NCBI GenBank assembly: GCA_000403295.2
Contig: KE159610.1
Span: 119,285-140,900, forward strand
From: Lachnospiraceae bacterium M18-1
GTDB lineage: Bacteria > Bacillota > Clostridia > Lachnospirales > Lachnospiraceae
Direction: 5' to 3'
Length of the DNA stretch: 21,616 bases
Part shown: positions 9,131 through 15,528 of the stretch, one piece after another
How positions within the stretch are numbered: the first letter of the stretch is position 1
How the letters are laid out: each line of letters starts with the position of its first letter
Position numbers and translations under genes: made by a program
The notes under the pieces: model-generated
The model's database searches: none
What the model was told of the DNA's origin: nothing
What the model saw: the letters and a program-made list of their open reading frames with translations, nothing else

Positions 9131-9334
9131 TTAATATTCATTAATATCTATACCTGCCTCAAGCATTCGCTCATATCTTGCATAGGAAAGAACCACAGCT
9201 ATTGGCTTTCCATTCTTCAAGATAAATCCTGTCTTGTCATCCTCGGACAGCCCTCTGATCAGCTTTGAGGATTGCCCGCGATTGAATTCGCCGATATTAA
9301 AATGTTCCATAGGAACTTTACTTTTCTTTTCCAA
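9131..9334 (-). CDS. Phd/YefM-family antitoxin-like protein
   Basis: This 67-residue protein contains FNRGQSSKLIRGLSEDDKTG followed by GFILKNGKPIAVVLSYARYERM. That is the Phd/YefM fold pattern, with its signature 'NGKPIAV-[VL]-[LS]-Y-x-x-Y/F'. The start is taken as TTG at 9334 because AGGAGG (9341-9347 region) lies at ideal spacing. The next ATG, eight codons in, has no such site. No toxin gene is adjacent; hsdM follows after about 40 bp on the same strand, so it probably leads the restriction operon. Phd-type proteins repress their own promoters, so it may serve as the operon's regulator (inference). Confidence 0.75.
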   Translation of the reverse strand: MEKKSKVPMEHFNIGEFNRGQSSKLIRGLSEDDKTGFILKNGKPIAVVLSYARYERMLEAGIDINEY

Positions 9335-9365
9335 ATCCTCTCCTCCTAAATTTAATTACTTTTTC

Positions 9366-9446
9366 TACATTGTACCAAAAACAGATTGTAATTGCATTAT
9401 ATTTAGCATATTTTTTTATTGTTTTTTACATTGTAAAAGCAATTAC
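9366..9446. promoter_or_regulatory. Symmetric repeats in the divergent phd / abrB-pin control region
   Basis: The 9-bp palindrome TACATTGTA occurs twice, at 9366-9374 and 9427-9435. GTAATTGC (9388-9395) is mirrored by GCAATTAC (9439-9446). The segment lies just upstream of the minus-strand antitoxin gene, so these are candidate Phd-type operator sites. A TATAAT on the minus strand (around 9396-9401) could be the -10 of that operon, but no good -35 is at the right distance. Confidence 0.45.
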
Positions 9447-9464
9447 CTTTTTTGAAATTTCCAC

Positions 9465-9493
9465 TTGTAAAAAAATGGATTCAGGCATATTAT
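9465..9493 (+). promoter_or_regulatory. Promoter of the AbrB-like/PIN operon
   Basis: TTGTAA (9465-9470) and TATTAT (9488-9493) are separated by exactly 17 bases. The expected start point near 9500 falls at the left edge of the palindrome that follows, and the ribosome site GGAGG lies 8-12 bases before the ATG at 9535. Confidence 0.7.
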
Positions 9494-9498
9494 AAAAG

Positions 9499-9511
9499 TA
9501 GGAAATTCCTA
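9499..9511. promoter_or_regulatory. Operator-like palindrome at the transcription start of the toxin-antitoxin operon
   Basis: TAGGAAATTCCTA is a 13-bp perfect palindrome around a central A. It sits directly downstream of the -10 box. This is where autorepression by the AbrB-like antitoxin (alone or with toxin) would act, as is usual for such operons. Binding is inferred, not shown. Confidence 0.6.
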
Positions 9512-9534
9512 TTTTTTATTTTGGAGGTACGATT

Positions 9535-9810
9535 ATGGTTGATACAGTATTTGTAAATGATGCCAGAGTAATGTCAAAGGGACAGGTAACGATACCAAAG
9601 AATGTCCGTACTGCACTCGGTATTGAGACGGGTGACCGGGTGACTTTTATTGTTGACGGCACAAATGTCCGCATAGTAAACTCTGCAGTATATGCACTCA
9701 TGAGACTCCAGGAACAGATGAAAGGGGAAGCTGAGAAAGCCGGATTTCAGAGTGAGGATGACATCGCTGAATGGATTACAGATTCCCGACGTGAGGAGAA
9801 TACACAATGA
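9535..9810 (+). CDS. AbrB/SpoVT-like antitoxin
   Basis: This 91-residue protein has an N-terminal swapped-hairpin AbrB domain. ARVMSKGQVTIPKNVRTALG followed by IETGDRVTFIVDG is the classic 'KGQVTIPK-x-VR-x-LG-x-x-GD' motif (residues about 9-45). The C-terminal half is charged and helical and would wrap the toxin. The ATG follows TTGGAGG at good spacing. It overlaps the PIN-domain toxin gene by the four bases ATGA, the classic translational coupling of type II toxin-antitoxin pairs. It likely neutralises the toxin and represses the operon through the palindrome at 9499-9511. Confidence 0.9.
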   Translation: MVDTVFVNDARVMSKGQVTIPKNVRTALGIETGDRVTFIVDGTNVRIVNSAVYALMRLQEQMKGEAEKAGFQSEDDIAEWITDSRREENTQ

Positions 9811-10208
9811 AAGTGATGATTGACACCAACATTTTTATTTCTGCTGCTCTATTTCCGAATGGCAAAGCTTCCGCTGCCCTATGGAAAGCACTCACTCCAC
9901 CGTATCAGCCGCTTACTTGCGATTATGTGGTAGATGAGCTGCATCGCAAGTTCAGGGAGAAATTCCCTGACAAAATGACGGAAATGGAAGCTTTCCTGTA
10001 TTCTGCTTTGCCGATTATCCACGTAATTGCAACACCGGAGGACATTGTGGAAGCAGAGTATAAAATCCGAGATCCTAAGGACAGACCTATTTTAAGAGCT
10101 GCTTTATCCTCGAATGCTGATCTGTTCCTGACTGGTGACAAGGATTTTCTGGAATCTTCGGTGGATGATCCACGCATCATAAGTGTCGCAGAATTCCTCA
10201 ATCATTGA
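9807..10208 (+). CDS. PIN-domain toxin (putative ribonuclease, VapC-like)
   Basis: The 133-residue product begins MKVMIDTNIFISAALFPNGK, with the first PIN acidic residue Asp6 in the IDTN motif. Other family residues are visible: Glu in YVVDELHRKF, Asp in PKDRPILRAAL (the second acidic cluster) and Asp in LFLTGDKDFLE (third and fourth). All metal-binding positions therefore appear present. Members of this COG1569-type group act as RNases held in check by the paired antitoxin. The start ATG overlaps the antitoxin stop, with GAGGAG upstream. Nothing suggests damage, so this is one of the few intact modules of the island. Confidence 0.88.
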   Translation: MKVMIDTNIFISAALFPNGKASAALWKALTPPYQPLTCDYVVDELHRKFREKFPDKMTEMEAFLYSALPIIHVIATPEDIVEAEYKIRDPKDRPILRAALSSNADLFLTGDKDFLESSVDDPRIISVAEFLNH

Positions 10209-10260
10209 TACTCGAGATTCTGCGGCATAGGCAACAAAAACAGATCAAATATTTATGAAA

Positions 10261-10291
10261 AAGAATAACACAGATATTATCCTTCTTTTTT
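10261..10291 (+). terminator. Probable terminator of the toxin-antitoxin operon
   Basis: AAGAATAA (10261-10268) pairs with TTATCCTT (10277-10284) at 7 of 8 positions, followed by six Ts from 10286. The stem is weak and AT-rich, so this is only a moderate call. Confidence 0.4.
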
Positions 10292-10356
10292 CGCTCTAAT
10301 CTTTCCTTTGATACAGCATTAATTATAGCGGAGAGTGGGCTTGGGGCTCTCCCCAA

Positions 10357-10382
10357 ATAGCATTTGGATATCCCAATGCTAT
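10357..10382. repeat. 26-bp near-perfect palindrome
   Basis: Twelve of thirteen base pairs are symmetric. Arms ATAGCATT and AATGCTAT flank a GGATATCC centre, with one mismatched pair (10365 with 10374). The centre GGATATCC recurs in the first unit of the tandem array 270 bp away. Just upstream (10329-10354) GAGAG/CTCTC and GGGG/CCCC could also pair. Confidence 0.6.
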
Positions 10383-10648
10383 GCTTGCAGTACCAATCCT
10401 GGCCTTTTCTCCGTACTTCACCAAACAGATTCTATTCAATCTTGCATCGTTATCATTTTATCGTTTTGTTCTGAATCACCCTGTCCAATGTCGTACTGAT
10501 GATATAAATCCAGTACGTCATGCTGATTTTTATATTCATGATTCTGATCACTTTAGAAAGATGAAAATATACCAATTCATAGAATTTGTCTTCTCTTCGT
10601 CCATAAGCCAATTCTTTCTCTATTATAAAACTTCTCTTCCTTTTTTGG

Positions 10649-10880
10649 ATATCCATATGGATATCGTATTTGACTCTGAATAGCTTTAGAGCATCCACAT
10701 GGATGCCCTATTTGATTCTGAATGGCTTTTAAGGCATCCATATGGATGCTCTATTTAGTTCTGAATGGCTTTTAAGGCATCCCATTGGATGCTCTACTTG
10801 GTTCTGAATGGCTTTTAAGGCATCCCATTGGATGCTCTACTTGGTTCTGAATGACTCTTTAGGCATCCGATTGGATGCCC
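10649..10880. repeat. 43-bp tandem repeat array with palindromic core, about 5.4 units
   Basis: Units start at 10649 (degenerate, 42 bp), 10691, 10734, 10777, 10820 and 10863 (partial). Each begins with a dyad, GCATCC-NNNN-GGATGC, followed by a pyrimidine-rich CTATTTGRTTCTGAATGG and then CTTTTAAG. Units at 10777 and 10820 are nearly identical. The first unit has ATATCC/GGATAT instead of GCATCC/GGATGC, so both arms changed together. The middle four bases vary freely (ACAT, ATAT, CATT, GATT). The period is not a multiple of three, which argues against a repetitive protein. Function unknown. Confidence 0.85.
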
Positions 10881-10944
10881 TCCCTACATCCGTTTCTTCT
10901 GTCATGAAGCAAATACAGTGCTACGGACTGTTGCGTAATTCTAT

Positions 10945-11051
10945 AAAAGAGCTGTTTCAAACACTTTCCATTTATATCCCAGCCCGCTTTGCAACGAATT
11001 GTTTTGCACTCTGCATAAAAAGAACTTTTTCGAACACTTTCCGCATAAATC
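10945..11051. repeat. Pair of 34-bp direct repeats
   Basis: Copies at 10945-10978 and 11018-11051 agree at 27 of 34 positions and share the exact core AACACTTTCC. They are 73 bp apart start to start. They may be remains of an older tandem duplication; no function is apparent. Confidence 0.55.
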
Positions 11052-11270
11052 TGGAATCAGTTGACACGAATTATTGCTCTGTTTGATTTCTGACAAACAG
11101 AATATTACTCTGGAATATAATAACACTACTTACAGACTTCCGAATCCATACCATTTCATCATAATTTTAAAACAATTCTATAGTATAACAGAATCCTTAC
11201 TTAGCATTCCTATAAAGAAAATCCCAATCCGTTTTCGATCATTTCTGTTTGAAACTCCCTGCTAGAAAGA

Positions 11271-11594
11271 ATGGCAACCACACACCGAAAGATACTTTCC
11301 CCAGCCGGTAATAGATTCACCTCCTGTTGGAAATATGCTTACTCAATGGTAAACGAAAAAGAGAGTCCAATCTACATAGGCAAAAGAAAAAGCACCCTTT
11401 CGGATGCTAAATCTTTCGACGTAGAGAGTGACAGCCTGCACATAAAATTTGTTTATCGTTGCTCAAAGTGCTTACATAACTACGTTTCGGTGAAAGCCTC
11501 CGAATCGTACAGGATCATCTGGACAGCAAAAACTTCTACGCATTCAATCCGGCATTTGATATGTCGTCAGACTGCGGATGTAAATAAGAACTAA
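11271..11594 (+). CDS. Doubtful open reading frame, possibly part of a decayed gene
   Basis: The 107-codon frame has no good ribosome site and no recognised family, though SLHIKFVYRCSKCLHNYVS contains a CxxC. A different plus frame ending at 11587 reads ESLRIVQDHLDSKNFYAFNP and ends DCGCK. That looks more protein-like and may be the tail of a gene broken by a frameshift. On the minus strand near 11320 an AGGAGGTGA precedes a short GTG frame of about 35 codons. I cannot decide between these, so the entry marks possible decayed coding material. Confidence 0.15.
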   Translation: MATTHRKILSPAGNRFTSCWKYAYSMVNEKESPIYIGKRKSTLSDAKSFDVESDSLHIKFVYRCSKCLHNYVSVKASESYRIIWTAKTSTHSIRHLICRQTADVNKN

Positions 11595-11602
11595 ACAGAA
11601 CA

Positions 11603-11645
11603 TGCTGCGCTATCCCAGATTTTTTCAATCCGGGATAACGCAGCA
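11603..11645. terminator. Long stable hairpin between convergent regions
   Basis: Two 19-base arms (11603-11621 and 11627-11645) pair fully on the plus-strand transcript if two G-U-type positions are allowed, around a 5-base loop. Arms begin TGCTGCG and end CGCAGCA. There is no real T-run on either side, so it is a terminator-like hairpin rather than a textbook terminator. It lies about 50 bp beyond the end of the minus-strand flavodoxin operon and could end or stabilise that transcript. Confidence 0.55.
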
Positions 11646-11697
11646 CATCCTATTGTTATCAGACAATCAATCACTCTCTTTATCAGTAGCTTTATTT

Positions 11698-12367
11698 TCA
11701 TTGCAGCACACCAATTTCTTTTAACCATATTTCTGTCGTTTCACTGGCGGTATCAAGAGCTGTTTCCTCAATCGATATGCTCTTTAAAAGTGTTGAGTTG
11801 GAACAGAATTCTTCCATATTTTCATCACTTCTGCCTGCACCGAATCCTCCATTTGTTGTAAAGAGTGCTACTGTTTTACCAGACAGATCATTTTCTTCAA
11901 GGAATGTTTTTACTGCTGGAGCTATCTCATACCACCAAATCGGATCCAATCAATACAGTATCATAATCATCCCAATTATCTATCGTAGTGCTGACAGGCG
12001 GATGATATTCTTCATTTTGTTCTTGTTGCCCTTGATCTACTACTGTGTCTAAATCGTCCGGATATGGTGTTACCGGCTCAATTTTGATAATATCGCCCCC
12101 TACAAGCGTATGAATTTCATTTGCAACCTGCTCTGTATTACCACTATATGAAAAATAAGCCACCAACACATTACCATTTTCATCTGTTGAACCGTTTCCT
12201 GTTTCCTCCTGCATAACCGCGGTTGTTTCTTCGGGCAGTGTACTTTCTGACGAAATTTCAGGAATACTATCCGTTTCTAAATTTTCTCTTGAAGAAGAAT
12301 TACTGCTACAAGCAGATAAAGCAAAAAGCATGGCAGTTGTCATAAAAAAAACTATAAATTTTTTCAT
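11698..12367 (-). pseudogene. Flavodoxin-domain lipoprotein, frameshifted
   Basis: The N-terminal frame (12367 to 11927) starts MKKFIVFFMTTAMLFALSAC, a lipoprotein signal with lipobox LSAC, lipidated Cys20. A Ser/Glu-rich linker and a flavodoxin start (VLVAYFSYSGNTEQVANEIH, FMN phosphate loop SYSGNT) follow. At YDTVLIGS the frame slips. The second frame (11949 to 11698) continues PIWWYEIAPAVKTFLEEN and GKTVALFTTNGGFGAG to the end of the domain. Joining IGS to PIWW needs a net change of one base gained or two lost near 11944-11947. It would be a surface-anchored FMN electron carrier. It is the last gene of the minus-strand operon, 18 bp after the cupin gene, with a GAGGAG ribosome site. It is either a real pseudogene or a sequencing error. 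Confidence 0.82.
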
Positions 12368-12385
12368 AATTGTTCTCTCTCCTCG

Positions 12386-12796
12386 CTACTTCAATTCTCC
12401 ATATGCCTCATTGGACACAACTTCACACCATTCAGTAGATGTTTCTTTTCCGGGAACCTCGACAGCTAAATGTGCAAACCAGCTATCTGCAACGGCTCCA
12501 TGCCAGTGTTTCACACCGGCAGGAATGACCACTACATCACCGGGGTGAAGTTCCTGTGCCGCCTTTCCCCACTCCTGATAATATCCGCGTCCGGCAGTGC
12601 AGAGAAGAATCTGTCCGCCGCCTTCCTCCGCATGATGGATATGCCAATTATTGCGGCAGCCCGGCTCAAAGGTTACGTTACCGATTACCACATTTTCTGT
12701 AGTGAGCATATTCAAGTAGCTCTGTCCTACAAAATATTTTGCAAATGCCTCATTCTTCCCGCCAACCGGGAATATACTTACTTCTTCAGGTTTCAT
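12386..12796 (-). CDS. Cupin-domain protein
   Basis: This 136-residue single-domain cupin has motif 1 as WHIHHAEEGGGQILLCTAGRG (His-x-His plus Glu/Gln metal ligands). Motif 2 is GDVVVIPAGVKHWHGA (third His). The metal site therefore looks complete. Small cupins of this type are often paired with carboxymuconolactone decarboxylase-like or flavodoxin proteins in oxidative or aromatic-stress operons; the substrate is unknown. Its start lies one base after the flavodoxin stop. Its ribosome site AAAGGAG is inside the last flavodoxin codons, so the two are translationally coupled. Confidence 0.88.
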   Translation of the reverse strand: MKPEEVSIFPVGGKNEAFAKYFVGQSYLNMLTTENVVIGNVTFEPGCRNNWHIHHAEEGGGQILLCTAGRGYYQEWGKAAQELHPGDVVVIPAGVKHWHGAVADSWFAHLAVEVPGKETSTEWCEVVSNEAYGELK

Positions 12797-12797
12797 T

Positions 12798-13286
12798 TCA
12801 ATTTTCTCCTTTCATCTGTTTTATCCATGTTTCAATCTCTTTATCAGGTGTTACCTGCTCTGCACCTCCGGTGGAATCAAATTGGACCGCCATTTCATGG
12901 GAGAAATCCGCTCCCTTACAGACAGCTTTTATGTCCTTTATAACATGGCCCGGCCATCCGCCATGTGTCTGAAACGGGATTACCGTCTTTCCTTTCCAAT
13001 CACAGGACTCCAAAAATGACAATACTGCCGGAGCCATTGTATACCACCAGGTTGATGTTCCTATTGCAACCACACCATACTCAGCCGGATTTACGGACAA
13101 AGATTTTATCGCAGGCCGATAGCCCTGATCCACTTCACGCTTCCCTTGATCCACAATTTCGTTGTAGGAACCGGAATAGGGCTTTATCGTTTCAATCTGG
13201 GCAATATCTGCTCCAAAAGCCTTCTGTAACTGCTCCGCTATTCGTTTGGTATTGCCATTTGATACGGAATAATAAACAATCAACAT
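12798..13286 (-). CDS. Flavodoxin
   Basis: The 162-residue product begins MLIVYYSVSNGNTKRIAEQL, with the FMN phosphate-binding loop SVSNGNT. GTSTWWYTMAPAVLSFLE and GKTVIPFQTHGGW supply the flavin-stacking and 90s loops. The start is set at ATG 13286 rather than the longer frame from 13346, because the extra residues overlap the MATE gene and GAAAGGAG lies 11 bases before this ATG. It sits 20 bp after the MATE gene and is coupled to the cupin. It likely carries electrons for a reductase outside the window. It is related to the damaged lipoprotein flavodoxin and to the fragment near 18.9 kb. Confidence 0.9.
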   Translation of the reverse strand: MLIVYYSVSNGNTKRIAEQLQKAFGADIAQIETIKPYSGSYNEIVDQGKREVDQGYRPAIKSLSVNPAEYGVVAIGTSTWWYTMAPAVLSFLESCDWKGKTVIPFQTHGGWPGHVIKDIKAVCKGADFSHEMAVQFDSTGGAEQVTPDKEIETWIKQMKGEN

Positions 13287-13306
13287 TTTCTTTTTCACTC
13301 CTTTCT

Positions 13307-14659
13307 TCAGATTATTTTTTTCAGTTTCCATTTTCCTCCAAGCCACCGCAGACCAAACACAACCGCCCGGAACAGCCAGTCAACAGCCATTGCCGCCCAT
13401 ACTCCAACCGCCCCCATATGAAGGCTATTTGCTAACAAATACGCCGCCCCAATTCGGAAAATCCACATAGAGGCTATGGAAACTATCATTGCAAACTTTA
13501 CATCACCTGCCGCCCGCATAGATGCAGGCAGATCAAAAGTCAACGGCCAGATACAGACAGCCGCCACCGTATGGATCAAAAGCATCTGTGCCGTCAGGCT
13601 GGCAGTTTCCTGTGATAAATTGTAAATGGGTAGAATAAGTGGCAAAGCAAAATAAATTGACATATCAATTACCAAAAGAGCCGCATAAGTAGCTTTTATC
13701 AGTAGCCTGTTATAATATTTCGCCTGCTCATAGTCTCCCTTACCTATGCATCGTGAAATTACCGTAGTAATCCCTAATGCAATGGCAGAGCCCGGAATCA
13801 CCTGAATGGCGGACAGGTTCGTAGCAATGGCATTTGCTGCAATCGCACCTGTCCCAAAAGCGGAAACTAATCCTAAAACAAGGATTTTTCCAAGTTGGAA
13901 CATCCCATTTTCCACGCCATTCGGAATGCCGATATACAAAATTTTTCCAATAAATTTCCGGTCAAACCGAATCTTTAACGTCTTTCTGATATGTAGTTCC
14001 TGATGTTCACGAAACAGCAGGAGCATAACAACCACAGCAGCAGCAATTCTGGAAAGAAGCGTAGAAACAGCCGCGCCTCCCGTTGCCATACCAACTCCAT
14101 AAATGAAGATGGCATTGCCTGTTACATTGATAATATTCATCATCAAAGAAATCCACATCGTTACTTTTGAATTACCCATAGCACGAAATGTTGCCGCACC
14201 AGCTTCATACACCGCAATGGCCGGAATCGAAAAAGCTGTGATTGTCAAATAAGTTTCTGCATATTTTCTTACTTCGGGAGTGATCTCCCCAAATAAGCGG
14301 TTCAGTATGGGGTCTTTCAAAATGATCAAAACTGTCATAACGGCCAATGAGAACACCGCTGAAAATCCAATAAGCTGCTCTGAGCTTTTACAGGCATCTT
14401 TTTGATTTCCGCTGCCAAGATACTGCCCTGCAACAACAGCGCCGCCGGTTCCTAATGCTGCAAGCAGATAAATCAAAAGCTGCATAACGGTATCTATGAG
14501 AGAAACTCCCGATACGGCGGCCTCGCCCACAGAAGATACCATGACGGAATCGATCATACCTACCAACAGCGTAAGAAGAAGCTCAATCACCAAAGGACAC
14601 ATCAAACGCCAAAGCTCACGGTTTGTAAATAATCGTTCTTTGTAGTTTTCCTGTGTCAT
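13307..14659 (-). CDS. MATE-family multidrug/toxin exporter
   Basis: A protein of about 450 residues with 12 predicted membrane helices in two homologous halves. The first helix regions (LMCPLVIELLLTLLVGMIDS, VMVSSVGEAAVSGVSLIDTV) and the AAALGTGGAVVAGQYLG-like segment are typical of NorM/DinF-type MATE cation antiporters. I prefer ATG 14659 (MTQENYKERLFTNRELW) to the longer GTG start at 14698. The stop of the original RibD-like frame overlaps this ATG as ATGA (14656-14659), the signature of coupled genes. Because the upstream gene is now frameshifted and stops 83 bases early, coupling may be lost and expression lowered, or the GTG start may be used. Confidence 0.88.
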   Translation of the reverse strand: MTQENYKERLFTNRELWRLMCPLVIELLLTLLVGMIDSVMVSSVGEAAVSGVSLIDTVMQLLIYLLAALGTGGAVVAGQYLGSGNQKDACKSSEQLIGFSAVFSLAVMTVLIILKDPILNRLFGEITPEVRKYAETYLTITAFSIPAIAVYEAGAATFRAMGNSKVTMWISLMMNIINVTGNAIFIYGVGMATGGAAVSTLLSRIAAAVVVMLLLFREHQELHIRKTLKIRFDRKFIGKILYIGIPNGVENGMFQLGKILVLGLVSAFGTGAIAANAIATNLSAIQVIPGSAIALGITTVISRCIGKGDYEQAKYYNRLLIKATYAALLVIDMSIYFALPLILPIYNLSQETASLTAQMLLIHTVAAVCIWPLTFDLPASMRAAGDVKFAMIVSIASMWIFRIGAAYLLANSLHMGAVGVWAAMAVDWLFRAVVFGLRWLGGKWKLKKII

Positions 14660-15398
14660 TTCAGTATGGCAGCTTCTTTTACAAGATATCGTAGCCACAC
14701 ACTGCCACCCTCCCTTATCTCCGCACTTTGCAGGTCAAATCCTACCGGCTTATCTTCCGCCAGTCCCCCAGTCCCCCTCTTGTTGCAAAAAGGGCGGGGG
14801 TATCGGAAGAACCATCTGCCGTGGGAGCAATCACAACGCTAACCTCATCACACACTCCTGCCTGAATAAAAGACCAATTCAGCACACCGCCCCCGCCGAG
14901 CATAAGCGTTTCAATCCCGAACAGCGTTTTCAGCTTGCTTATCGCAGTCTCATGATCCAGTACATCGTTTCCCGCAATGATATAGGAAATCCCTAACTTC
15001 CGTAAGAATGCTTTATAAGCATTTCCAGCCTTCTGCGTAAGTATTTCGATCACATGAGCTGTTGTATCAATATAGGTTAAAGTATTGCTTTTCCATCCCA
15101 GTTTACCGGAAGGATCAACGGAAACATAATACATATCTGCTTTCTTTGCGATAAAGTCTCCTTCTGGTACAACCGGGGCATTTTCATCCAATTCCGGCTT
15201 TTCATAAAAGGTAAAGTTATCGTCAGTCGTCACTCTCCCGGAAAGCCAGCCCTGATGCCTGTAATACGGTTCCTTGCCAAAGGCAAGGTTATAAAATACA
15301 TCCCCGGCTGCACTTCCTTCTGGTGTTCCCATATAGGAACCCATAATTTTCCCGTCAAGGGAAGTCATCATATGGCAAAAAATATACGGTCTGTTCAT
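14656..15398 (-). pseudogene. RibD C-terminal-domain (dihydrofolate reductase-like) protein, frameshifted
   Basis: The start MNRPYIFCHMMTSLDGKIMG is typical of RibD-C/DHFR-fold NADPH-dependent reductases, as are the later ISYIIAGNDVLD and ETLMLGGGGVLNWSFIQAG. The ATG at 15398 follows CAGGAGG. After TPALFATRGG the present frame gives GLGDWRKISR and stops at 14742. An 8-bp tandem duplication (14762-14777) is responsible. Removing one copy gives TRGGLAEDKPVGFDLQSAEI and an ending WLRYLVKEAAILK with a stop at 14656, a normal family C-terminus (244 residues). The broken protein lacks the final beta strand, so it is probably unstable. It is the first gene of the operon under the LysR-facing promoter. 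Confidence 0.85.
14762..14777. repeat. 8-bp tandem duplication causing a frameshift
   Basis: AGTCCCCC occurs twice in a row on the plus strand (GGGGGACT on the coding strand). A single copy restores the RibD-like frame through to a stop that overlaps the MATE start codon. The duplication contains a run of five Cs, which favours slippage. Confidence 0.85.
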
Positions 15399-15453
15399 TT
15401 ATAAATCCTCCTGATCACATATTGATGCTGAAAAATACTTGTTTTCTTCTTTC

Positions 15454-15482
15454 ATTATAGCCTCGAAAACCTTGACAGAGAA
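15454..15482 (-). promoter_or_regulatory. Promoter of the RibD-like / MATE / flavodoxin operon
   Basis: On the minus strand a perfect TATAAT (15459-15454) lies 17 bases after a poor -35, TTCTCT (15482-15477). A perfect -10 with a weak -35 is typical of promoters needing an activator, here probably the divergent LysR protein. The -35 overlaps the divergent TTGACA and the palindrome GAGAATCTC at 15478-15486. Confidence 0.6.
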
Positions 15483-15500
15483 TCTCCTATTTGTTATTAT
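15472..15500 (+). promoter_or_regulatory. Orphan duplicate of the LysR promoter, now facing into the IS
   Basis: TTGACA (15472-15477), 17 bases, TATTAT (15495-15500). It is identical to the LysR promoter at 17728-17756. The first IS base follows the -10 directly, so transcription would start inside the IS end, antisense to the transposase, and run into the terminator at 15529-15571. Confidence 0.65.
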
Positions 15501-15528
15501 CCCGTTTTAAACACTTTGAATTAATAGA

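Larger units (their letters stand above)
10209..11270. other. Long intergenic region rich in palindromes, no supported gene
   Basis: After the PIN toxin gene there is over 1 kb without a convincing coding frame. Open frames of 80-100 codons occur on both strands between 10381 and 10700, but they run into the repeat array, lack ribosome sites and match nothing I recognise. The content is structural: a 26-bp palindrome (10357-10382), a 7-bp hairpin CGTACTG/CAGTACG (10492-10517), a 43-bp tandem array (10649-10880) and a pair of 34-bp direct repeats (10945 and 11018). Confidence 0.55.
15364..15500. repeat. Left copy of the 137-bp direct repeat flanking the IS1634-type element
   Basis: All 137 bases match 17620-17756 by eye. 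The copy holds the first 11-12 codons of the RibD-like gene, its ribosome site and promoter, and the LysR promoter up to and including the -10 box. It is best read as a target-site duplication; one base at the element end is ambiguous (136 or 137 bp). Confidence 0.92.

Noticed and set aside
9396..9401. TATAAT on the minus strand as a firm phd-hsdM promoter
   Set aside because: No acceptable -35 at 16-18 bases; kept only as a possibility.
10381..10698. Two overlapping 80-100 codon frames, one on each strand
   Set aside because: No ribosome sites, no recognisable family, and both run into the repeat array whose period is not a multiple of three.
10649..10880. CRISPR array
   Set aside because: Units are contiguous with no unique spacers, and there are no cas genes in the window.
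12470..13435. Overlapping plus-strand frames of 77-157 codons
   Set aside because: Shadows of the minus-strand cupin, flavodoxin and MATE genes.
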